Source: Gudongella sp034004165 | Lineage (GTDB): Bacteria; Bacillota; Clostridia; Tissierellales; Tissierellaceae | Length of the DNA stretch: 64,000 nt | Reading direction: 5' to 3' | NCBI GenBank assembly: GCA_034004165.1 | Contig: JAVEXI010000002.1 | Location: forward strand, 14,759-78,758 | Part shown: positions 17,016 through 24,073 of the stretch, one piece after another | How the letters are laid out: each line of letters begins with the position of its first letter | Numbering within the stretch: position 1 is the first letter of the stretch | Translations under genes and position numbers: made by a program | The notes under the pieces: generated by a model | What the model was told of the DNA's origin: nothing | Databases searched by the model: none | The model's input: the letters and a program-made list of their open reading frames with translations, nothing else

Positions 17016-17713
17016 CTGGTTTGCCTCTTTTCCTTAAGCGCTCTCTGAGCTTGCGAATCCCTTAGGTAGTCTGGAGCCATAGTAAAGAGGTCATCTGAAC
17101 CCTCTTCTTCATATTTTTTTACACCCAGTTTACATACTGCAGAACCACTGCTCAGGTTGAGATGCCCCGGTGCAAAAATAATCATATCTTTTAACTCTTC
17201 TTGAAGCTCTTCCCTATAAACTACCGAACCATCGCCTACTGCGATTACTTTTTTCCCTAAATTCTTAATAATTTTTGTTAATTCAGAGACCTCTATTGCA
17301 TCTGGGTTCATTATAGTTTTAGGAAATCCATCCATCTCATAAATCCCTGTAAACACTCTGTCACGTCTGGCGTCCATCATCGGTACAACCAAAGGTTGAT
17401 ATGGGAATCCCATAGCAAGCACCTCTAGGGATGAAACTCCTACAATTGGTTTTCCAGTTACATGTGCAAGTGACTTAGCTGTTGCAAGACCGATTCTAAG
17501 GCCTGTAAACGACCCAGGTCCGTCTGCAACAGAGAACAGGTCCATTTCCTCAGGTTTAAGCTTTAAGTTCTCTAACAGCTCTTTAATCATGGGAACAAGT
17601 GCCTCAGAATGGCTCATATCGAGACTTAGTGAAAACTCTCCCAATAGCTGTTCTCCATCCATTACAGCGCAGGTCGTCATCAATGTCGATGTATCTATTC
17701 CAAGTACTTTCAT
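17012..17713 (-). CDS. tsaB: t6A biosynthesis dimerisation protein TsaB
   Basis: 233 residues. ASKHA-fold partner of TsaD: N-terminal KVLGIDTSTLMTTCAV and the signature ADGPGSFTGLRIGLATAKSLA (spanning about 67-87) are present. It has no catalytic site of its own and bridges TsaD and TsaE. Overlaps both neighbours by 4 nt, indicating coupled translation. Confidence 0.95.
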   Translation of the reverse strand: MKVLGIDTSTLMTTCAVMDGEQLLGEFSLSLDMSHSEALVPMIKELLENLKLKPEEMDLFSVADGPGSFTGLRIGLATAKSLAHVTGKPIVGVSSLEVLAMGFPYQPLVVPMMDARRDRVFTGIYEMDGFPKTIMNPDAIEVSELTKIIKNLGKKVIAVGDGSVVYREELQEELKDMIIFAPGHLNLSSGSAVCKLGVKKYEEEGSDDLFTMAPDYLRDSQAQRALKEKRQTR

Positions 17714-18165
17714 TGAACCAGCTCCTTAATAAGCAAATTGTATTTGTCCCCAAATGCTTTAATGTGTATAGTTCTTTCTTCAGGCAGACTGCCTTCCTCA
17801 ATGTATAACTCAAGCCTTTTTTCAGGAAGGAATTCTTCAATTTTGTCCGCCCACTCAACCAGGCATACTCCGTCACCATAAAAATAGTCTTCAGCTCCAA
17901 TATCTTCAAGCTGATGCCAGTCATCTAGTCTATAGACGTCAAAGTGATACATAGGTAATCTACCATCATAACTATTCATAAGGGTGAATGTCGGACTAGT
18001 TATGTAATCTTCCACTCCCAGACCCTGGCCTATAGCTTTACTAAGGGTAGTTTTCCCAGCTCCTAGGTCGCCATTTAGACAAACGAAATCACTCGGCTGT
18101 AATAGTTTGCCGAGGCGGATTCCAAATTCTATTGTTTCATTTATACTTTTAATTTCTTTCTTCAT
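17710..18165 (-). CDS. tsaE: t6A biosynthesis ATPase TsaE
   Basis: 151 residues. P-loop LNGDLGAGKTTLSKAI (about 33-47), then SPTFTLMNSY and the YHFDVYRL strand typical of TsaE/YjeE/YdiB. It drives turnover of the TsaB-TsaD complex. First gene of the operon, with promoter 41 nt upstream. Confidence 0.96.
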   Translation of the reverse strand: MKKEIKSINETIEFGIRLGKLLQPSDFVCLNGDLGAGKTTLSKAIGQGLGVEDYITSPTFTLMNSYDGRLPMYHFDVYRLDDWHQLEDIGAEDYFYGDGVCLVEWADKIEEFLPEKRLELYIEEGSLPEERTIHIKAFGDKYNLLIKELVQ

Positions 18166-18205
18166 AGTTTTCTTCCCTAAATTTAGTGTAGTTCATCAGC
18201 TCTTA

Positions 18206-18234
18206 ATTATACCAAAACATCTTTATATTCACAA
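18206..18234 (-). promoter_or_regulatory. Promoter of the tsaE-tsaB-rimI-tsaD operon
   Basis: On the minus strand: TTGTGA (18234-18229), 17-bp spacer, TATAAT (18211-18206) with TGG before it as an extended -10. Confidence 0.75.
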
Positions 18235-18243
18235 GTAAACGTG

Positions 18244-18275
18244 CAATCAAAAAGAGAATGCATTTAGCATTCTCT
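18244..18275 (-). terminator. Intrinsic terminator of ribU
   Basis: A perfect 9-bp stem AGAGAATGC/GCATTCTCT with 5-nt loop (18253-18275), then TTTTGATTG on the minus strand. Confidence 0.85.
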
Positions 18276-18297
18276 CTGAGTGAAAGCCAGACATTAT

Positions 18298-18906
18298 CTA
18301 TCTGTGCAATATTGGTGAAACTCTCTTGTACAGTAGTATTGTAATCGCTGACAGCAATACTCCTTTAAGTAGGTTGAATGGAGCTATTGAATACAGCATC
18401 AAAGTCCATAAATCAGTTATGTTTTTGTTAATAGCTGTTCCCATATCGACCAATGCTTGTACTGGCATACCAAACAATTTTGCATAGAATGGGAATATGA
18501 AGTAGTAGTTTGCAGCTGTAATAAAAACAGTCATAGCAATTGTTCCAACTACTAGTCCTATCACTGCTCCACCAAATGTTTTCTTCTTGAAATAGATGGC
18601 TCCTGCAGTGTATGCAAATACACTTCCTACTGCAAAGTTTGCAAATTCTCCTACTCCGCCAGTTGTCGTTCCGTCAATTATAAGGTTGAGAAAGTTTTTG
18701 AGAAACTGGATTATTACGCCAACCATGGGTCCCATTGCAAAAGCGCCTAATAATGCAGGCAGGTCTGAAATGTCAATTTTGATAAACGGCGGTGCCATCC
18801 ATAACAGCGGAAATTCGAAAAACATTAGAATAAACGCTATTACCCCCAAAATCGAAACCTTTACCATCGTCTTTGTCGTCCATAGTTCTCTGCTTAATGT
18901 GTACAC
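18298..18906 (-). CDS. ribU: Riboflavin ECF transporter S component RibU
   Basis: 202 residues, about six membrane helices. N-terminal KMVKVSILGVIAFILMFFEFPL-like first helix and the riboflavin-pocket sequence PPFIKIDISDLPALLGAFAMGP are those of RibU. It binds riboflavin and works with the shared EcfA/A'/T module, which is not in this window. Start is GTG 18906, with GGAGGG 6 nt upstream. Expression is governed by the FMN riboswitch and terminator just upstream, so it should fall when FMN is plentiful. Confidence 0.94.
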   Translation of the reverse strand: MYTLSRELWTTKTMVKVSILGVIAFILMFFEFPLLWMAPPFIKIDISDLPALLGAFAMGPMVGVIIQFLKNFLNLIIDGTTTGGVGEFANFAVGSVFAYTAGAIYFKKKTFGGAVIGLVVGTIAMTVFITAANYYFIFPFYAKLFGMPVQALVDMGTAINKNITDLWTLMLYSIAPFNLLKGVLLSAITILLYKRVSPILHR

Positions 18907-18941
18907 GTGTATCCCTCCATAAAAATTTATTACTTCTGGGG

Positions 18942-18971
18942 ATATAAAAAACCCCGAAGCAATCTTCGGGG
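18942..18971 (-). terminator. Riboswitch-controlled terminator before ribU
   Basis: A perfect 8-bp stem CCCCGAAG/CTTCGGGG with 4-nt loop, then TTTTTTATATC on the minus strand, between the FMN aptamer and the ribU GTG. Confidence 0.9.
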
Positions 18972-18989
18972 CATAAAAAACAGATTATA

Positions 18990-19100
18990 TCATCTTCTTT
19001 CATCCAGACTTTAACTGTCGGCCCTGGAGTTTCACCAGATCAACCTTTCGGTTCGCGGGCTTTACCGCCGGTGAGGAATTGCACCTCGCCCTGAAGATAT
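18990..19100 (-). ncRNA. FMN riboswitch (RFN element)
   Basis: On the minus strand the conserved RFN blocks follow in order: TCTTCAGGGCGAGGTG, AATTCCTCACCGGCGGT, AAAGCCCGCGAACC, TCTGGTGAAACTCCAGGGCC, GACAGTTAAAGTCTGGATG. The closing P1 helix is ATCTTC/GAAGAT. Confidence 0.97.
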
Positions 19101-19110
19101 ATCTGCGTTA

Positions 19111-19139
19111 AGCATATACGATAGTCTATGTTTTGTCAA
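19111..19139 (-). promoter_or_regulatory. Promoter of the FMN riboswitch-ribU transcript
   Basis: On the minus strand: consensus TTGACA (19139-19134), 17-bp spacer, TATGCT (19116-19111), about 10 nt before the aptamer. Confidence 0.78.
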
Positions 19140-19149
19140 GAGGGGAATT

Positions 19150-19391
19150 CAATTGACAATTGAAAATTGACAGTTGACAATTAAAAGAGCAAAGATAAAA
19201 GAAAGAGCAAAGACAAAATAAAGATCCTTCACTGCGTTCAGGATGACAGTAATATAAGCCAGCAAAACAGCACTTCGGAGATTGGCGAGTAATCGTTTTG
19301 AGGACATATGCCTGGCCAAGCGGCCGCGAGCGGTCCGAGAAAACGACTTACTCGCCATTATCCAACCTTCATACTTTTCAACTGTCAATTG
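19150..19391. repeat. Intergenic repeat element, copy 1
   Basis: 242 bp. It begins with iterated CAATTGAC-type units and ends in the inverse (CAACTGTCAATTG), so the ends are inverted repeats. The core at 19264-19299 (AACAGCACTTCGG, GATTGG, GAGTAATCGTTTT) recurs in copy 2 at 22748-22783. In this copy, GGCGAGTAATCGTTTT (19284) and its near-complement (19339-19356) can form a long hairpin. The reading frames inside are spurious. It resembles a non-coding miniature element. Confidence 0.75.
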
Positions 19392-19395
19392 CTTC

Positions 19396-20505
19396 CTACA
19401 GTCCTTTTATCGGTTGCAGTCCTTCTGTATAATAGTCCATATACACTGTTATATATCCGCTGAGGCTTTGGTTTACTTCATCATCTCCCGTATCTACGAG
19501 AAGCGGTTTGTCCTGTAAAGACAGTATTTTACTTCTAGGTGCGACGACTAGGATGTTCTTCTTGCCTACTCGTTTTATTACCTCTGCACTTATCTGCTGA
19601 TTTCCTCTTCCAAATATATATCCCTGTCCACCAATGACGGTGACGATGATTTTAGCTCGCTCCTCACCGATTATCTCAAGGATTTCTCTCTCGTTGACGT
19701 CTGAAGCAACTAGTTCTCCATTCCTTATTATGTCTATTCCAAGCAGTGTATTGGGAAGCCCTAGTTCTTCCATTATCGGTCTTATGGTCGTACCTGAACC
19801 CATAATGTAGTAAACGTCATCTTTCATTTCTTCGATGACTTTTTCTGCTATTCCTGCAATTGCCTCTGTCTCATCTGCAAATCCACTTGATTTCTGGCTT
19901 TGAGTTAGATCAGGCATATTGGGAATCTTCATGTATCCATAGAGCTTTGCAGACACCACTCCGCTTCTGAAAGCGTCTTCGTCAATATCCATGACTTCCG
20001 CATCTTTTGTTCCTATATCTTTGTCCCTAAGGTATGTGAAAGCAATCTCACCAGCACTGCCAGGGTGACTGGCAAATACCCCTGAATGAATTTTTACTCC
20101 AGAAGGTATACCAATTACAGGAATTTTGTCTCCTACGGCAGAGTAAACATTTCGGGCGGTTCCATCTCCTCCTGCAAAAATTATCAGGTCAACTTCTTTT
20201 TCAGCCATCATTGAGGCGGCTGTTACAGTGTCATCAGATGTGGTTTCATCTTTGGCTTCTCCCAGCACCACTGGATTCCACCCAAGCTCTACAAGCTCTC
20301 TTTCGCCCATTTCACCAGGGAAAGTAAATATCTCAAGCCCTTTTAACTCTCTGAGCGCTGACAGGGCTTTCATTGCTTTTTTAGGTGATTCAGGCTCGGC
20401 TCCAAGGCTTCTTGCAAGTTCCAAAACCTGAGGTCCATCGGTTCCCTTAAGTCCTACTTTTCCACCCATTCCTGCAATTGGATTGACAATCACTCCTAAT
20501 TTCAT
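19396..20505 (-). CDS. ATP-NAD kinase fold protein (COG3199/AcoX-like)
   Basis: 369 residues. NAD-kinase-like fold: N-terminal KLGVIVNPIAGMGGKVGLKG and the diacylglycerol/NAD kinase motif IIFAGGDGTARNVY (about 108-121). The C-terminal half has VTVIGGQGYIFGRGNQQIS. This matches the AcoX-like family annotated as polyphosphate/ATP-NAD kinase, separate from housekeeping NadK; substrate unproven. 17 nt downstream of tex, so very likely cotranscribed. The repeat element ends 5 nt past its stop. Confidence 0.82.
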   Translation of the reverse strand: MKLGVIVNPIAGMGGKVGLKGTDGPQVLELARSLGAEPESPKKAMKALSALRELKGLEIFTFPGEMGERELVELGWNPVVLGEAKDETTSDDTVTAASMMAEKEVDLIIFAGGDGTARNVYSAVGDKIPVIGIPSGVKIHSGVFASHPGSAGEIAFTYLRDKDIGTKDAEVMDIDEDAFRSGVVSAKLYGYMKIPNMPDLTQSQKSSGFADETEAIAGIAEKVIEEMKDDVYYIMGSGTTIRPIMEELGLPNTLLGIDIIRNGELVASDVNEREILEIIGEERAKIIVTVIGGQGYIFGRGNQQISAEVIKRVGKKNILVVAPRSKILSLQDKPLLVDTGDDEVNQSLSGYITVYMDYYTEGLQPIKGL

Positions 20506-20522
20506 GTAATCATCCCCTTAGT

Positions 20523-22625
20523 CTAATTTCCTGTATTTTTCATGCTAAGTGAAATTCTGCCTTTTTCATGGTCGACATCGACAATTCTTACCTTTACGAT
20601 GTCTCCAACTTTTACTACATCTTTAGGATGTTTAACAAATTTATCAGCTAACTGTGATATGTGCACCAGACCGTCCTGTTTTACTCCAATGTCTACGAAT
20701 GCACCGAAGTCAACTACATTTCTGACAGTACCATTTAGCACCATATCTTTTGAAAGGTCCTCAAGGCTTAAAATATCCTCTCTAAGTACTGGCCCTGGCA
20801 TCTCATCTCTGGGGTCTCTCCCAGGTTTGTCCAGCTCTATTACTATATCTCTCAGTGTAGGTACTCCAACTTGGAGCTCTTTTGCCAGTGATTCAATATC
20901 CTTTGTTTTATGCTCGCTATTCATCAGCACCCTGGCAACATCATAAGACTCTGGGTGTACTCCTGTATTATCCAAGGGATCTGTGGCTTCTGGTATTCTT
21001 AAGAAGCCTGCACATTGCTTAAAAGTCTTATCTCCCAATCCTTTTACTTTCAGAAGTTCCTTTCTGGATTTGAAGCTCCCAGCTTCTTCTCTGTGAGTTA
21101 CAATACTATTTGCAACTCTTGTAGTTACGCCAGAAACATACTTTAACAGTGATGGACTGGCCGTATTAAGGTCAACACCTACTCTATTTACAGCATCTTC
21201 AACGACTCCTGTCAGGGCATCACCTAACTTTGTCTGATTTAAGTCGTGCTGATACTGTCCCACTCCTATATGCTTTGGATCAATCTTTACAAGTTCAGCA
21301 AGAGGATCCTGCAGCCTTCTTCCGATAGATGCGGCACCTCTAACAGTTACATCGTGTTTTGGAAAATCTTTTTGTCCGACTTCTGAAGCGGAATATATTG
21401 AAGCTCCCGCTTCATTTACTATAGTGTATGGGATTTTTCTCGACATTTCTTTTATCATCGATGCGACGACCTGCTCCGTTTCTCTGGATGCTGTGCCGTT
21501 CCCAATGGAAATGATTCCTACGTCATATTTATCTATTAATGTTTTTAATGTTTTCTTGGTTTCTTCAACTTTGTTCTGTGGTTCTGTTGGAAAAACAGTA
21601 GTGTTATCCAATAGTTTCCCAGTTTCATCTATAATAGCAACCTTGCATCCAGTTCTAAAGCCTGGGTCAATTGCAAGGACTACTTTTCCTTTTATCGGCG
21701 GCTGCATAAGGAGTGGCTCTAAGTTTAAAGCAAATACCTTTATTGCTTCTTCTTCCGCTCTCTCAGTCAGGTCGTTTCGAATTTCTCTTTCAACAGATGG
21801 GAATAAAAGCCTTTTAAACCCATCTTCAACGGCTGATTGAACGTATCCTTCCGTATGAGTAAGCCCCTTAGACTGGGTCTGACTAATCATATCTATGGCA
21901 GCAGTTTCATCGGATTCAAGTTTAACTTTTAATATTTTCTCTTTTTCGCCTCTGTTTATGGCAAGTACTCTGTGATTAGGTATCTTTGAAACTGACTCTC
22001 TGTAATCGTAATACATCTCGTAAACAGAGGGTGCTTCCTTATCTGTTGCCTCAGTTACAAGCATTCCGTATCTAACAAATATCTTTTTGACAGATGCCCT
22101 GATGTCAGGATCGTCTGCAATGTCCTCAGCTATAATGTCCATGGCGCCCTGCAGTGCATCTTCCAGAGTTTCAACGCCTTTTTCGGGGTCGATAAAACTC
22201 ATGGCAAATTCATTAAACTGTTTGCTATCCCTTTCTGGCTCTCTCATCTCTATTGCAAGTGGTTCAAGACCTCTTTCCTTTGCTACGGAAGCACGGGTCT
22301 TCCTCTTTGGTCTGAATGGTCTATAGAGGTCTTCCAGCCTTTGAAGAGTCTCTGCTTTTTGTATTTCAACTCGAAGTTCTTCAGTAAGTTTTCCCTGTTC
22401 ATCGATAAGCCTGGTGACTTCCTCTTTTCTCGCTTCCAGATTTCTCAGATAACTGAGTCTGTTGGATAACTCCCTTAAAACGACATCAGTCATCTCGCCA
22501 GTCTGCTCTTTCCTATACCTGGCAATAAATGGGATGGTGTTCCCATCATCCATCATTTCAATCACATTATTCACGTGGCTTAGTTTTAGATTAAGTTCGC
22601 TGGCAAGCCTGGCAGCAATATCCAT
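20523..22625 (-). CDS. tex: RNA-binding transcription accessory protein Tex
   Basis: 700 residues, full-length Tex. Order: N-terminal helical region with IPFIARYRKEQTGEMTD, YqgF-like RNase H fold (VLAIDPGFRTGCKVAIID, about 318), helix-hairpin-helix motifs (about 490-550), and a C-terminal S1 domain (about 625-698, GAFVDIGVKQDGLVHISQL). Binds nucleic acid and influences transcription; precise role unsettled. ATG 22625 is preceded by GGAAGGTG. First gene of a pair with the AcoX-like gene. Confidence 0.95.
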   Translation of the reverse strand: MDIAARLASELNLKLSHVNNVIEMMDDGNTIPFIARYRKEQTGEMTDVVLRELSNRLSYLRNLEARKEEVTRLIDEQGKLTEELRVEIQKAETLQRLEDLYRPFRPKRKTRASVAKERGLEPLAIEMREPERDSKQFNEFAMSFIDPEKGVETLEDALQGAMDIIAEDIADDPDIRASVKKIFVRYGMLVTEATDKEAPSVYEMYYDYRESVSKIPNHRVLAINRGEKEKILKVKLESDETAAIDMISQTQSKGLTHTEGYVQSAVEDGFKRLLFPSVEREIRNDLTERAEEEAIKVFALNLEPLLMQPPIKGKVVLAIDPGFRTGCKVAIIDETGKLLDNTTVFPTEPQNKVEETKKTLKTLIDKYDVGIISIGNGTASRETEQVVASMIKEMSRKIPYTIVNEAGASIYSASEVGQKDFPKHDVTVRGAASIGRRLQDPLAELVKIDPKHIGVGQYQHDLNQTKLGDALTGVVEDAVNRVGVDLNTASPSLLKYVSGVTTRVANSIVTHREEAGSFKSRKELLKVKGLGDKTFKQCAGFLRIPEATDPLDNTGVHPESYDVARVLMNSEHKTKDIESLAKELQVGVPTLRDIVIELDKPGRDPRDEMPGPVLREDILSLEDLSKDMVLNGTVRNVVDFGAFVDIGVKQDGLVHISQLADKFVKHPKDVVKVGDIVKVRIVDVDHEKGRISLSMKNTGN

Positions 22626-22663
22626 AGTACACCTTCCTCACAATAGTTATTAACACATAAAAT

Positions 22664-22951
22664 CAATTGACAATTGACAGTTGACAGTTGACAATTAAAT
22701 ACGAGATCCCTCCACGTTGGTCGGGATGACAAATGCTTTAGCCTACGAAACAGCACTTCGGTGATTGGAGAGTAATCGTTTTTTAATTTCATAAAATAAT
22801 CATGCCCGTCATACAGACAAGATTCTTCGCTGAAGCTCAGAATGACAGTCCTGGACTAGAAATAGCTTGTCATCCTGAACGAAAGTGAAGGATCTGCTCT
22901 TTTTTGCTTTTAATTGTCCATTGTCAATTGTCAATTGTCAATTATCAATTG
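22664..22951. repeat. Intergenic repeat element, copy 2
   Basis: 288 bp. It opens with three to four CAATTGACAGTT-type iterons and closes with four inverse AATTGTC iterons, giving inverted-repeat ends. It shares the core at 22748-22783 with copy 1, and holds GATTCTTCGCTGAAGCTCAG and CATCCTGAACGAAAGTGAAG stretches like those at 19220-19250. Its right end runs 7 nt into prfB and supplies that gene's stop codon. Confidence 0.75.
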
Positions 22952-24055
22952 CCCAACGCTTTCGCTTTAAGGTATTCATTTATGAAGTAATCCAAATCTC
23001 CATCCATAACCCTATAAACATCCCCAACCTCGGCACCTGTCCTGTGGTCTTTAACCATGCTGTAAGGGTGGAATACATACGATCTAATCTGTGATCCCCA
23101 GGCGATCTGAGAATATGAGCCCTGAAGGTCTTCAATTTTTTCCTTGTTTTCTTCTTCCTTAAGCTGGATTAGTTTGGCTTTCAGCATATTCATGGCTGTT
23201 GCCCTGTTTGAATGCTGGGATCTCTCTGACTGACATGTTACAACTATTCCAGTTGGAATATGAGTTATTCTTATGGCAGAGTCAGTTGTATTTACGTGCT
23301 GCCCTCCTGCGCCAGATGATCTGTATGTGTCAACTTTTAAATCTTTCTCGTTTATATCAATGTCTACGGAATCGTCAATTTCTGGGTACACGTCGATACT
23401 AGCAAACGAAGTATGTCTTTTACCCGAAGCATCGAAAGGAGATATCCTGACAAGTCTGTGTACTCCCTTTTCAGCTTTCAGATACCCATAAGCGTTGTAG
23501 CCTTCCACTAGAAGGGTTACCGATTTAATTCCGCCTTCTGTATCTGAGAGAAGATCTAAGGTTTCTACCGAAAATCCCTTATCCTCAGCCCATCTTCTGT
23601 ACATGCGAAGCAACATTTCAGCCCAGTCCTGAGCCTCAAGTCCCCCTGCTCCAGAATGAATTGACAGTATGGCGCTGTTCTTGTCGTAAGGACCACTTAA
23701 AAGAGTTGAAATCTTGAATCCTTCCGATTTCTTTTCAAGTTCTGACAGACTCTTTTCCACTTCTTTGTAGTCTGCAAAGCTTTCATCTTCAAGAATCAGT
23801 TCTATGAGTGTTTCTGCATCTTCGATTTCAGATATAAGGTCCTCATATTCATCTATTTCATCGTTTATTGCCTTAATCCTCTGCATAGTTGTCTGAGCAA
23901 GCTTAATATCATTCCAAAAATCTTCTTTGTAGCTATCATCCTGAAGTTTCTTAACCTCGGTTTTTAGGCCAGGCAGGTCAAAGTGAAACACCCAGCTCTG
24001 TGACCATCTCCTTGATATCTGCAAGGCGCTCCCGGTCCATATAAATGCTCTCCAT
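22945..24055 (-). CDS. prfB: Peptide chain release factor 2 with programmed +1 frameshift
   Basis: RF2 releases peptides at UGA and UAA. The zero frame starts at ATG 24055 (AAGGGAT upstream), encodes 25 codons ending CTT (23983-23981), then TGA (23980-23978). Slipping +1 at CTTTGAC enters the long frame at GAC and gives the family sequence SLDLPGLK. This is the classic autoregulatory RF2 frameshift, with the stop at codon 26 as in E. coli. The body shows GGQHVNTTDSAIRITH (GGQ catalytic loop). The codon-25 spacing and upstream GAGCTGGG could act as internal Shine-Dalgarno. The stop codon comes from the repeat element. Confidence 0.95.
23978..23983 (-). promoter_or_regulatory. RF2 programmed frameshift site CTTTGA(C)
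   Basis: The CTT TGA slippery codon and in-frame stop are followed by C, the poor termination context used by RF2 genes. The upstream and downstream frames join only here. Confidence 0.93.
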
Positions 24056-24073
24056 ATTGAATCATCCCTTCAA

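Noticed and set aside
19149..19388. Coding region of 79 residues (minus strand)
   Set aside because: It is a frame through the repeat element; sequence such as VILNAVKDL is a well-known spurious product of such repeats.
19396..20505. Housekeeping NAD kinase NadK
   Set aside because: Too long (369 residues), with the AcoX-like N- and C-terminal parts; only the GGDGT motif is shared.
22586..22792. Coding region of 68 residues (minus strand)
   Set aside because: It runs through repeat copy 2 and the tex start; no RBS.
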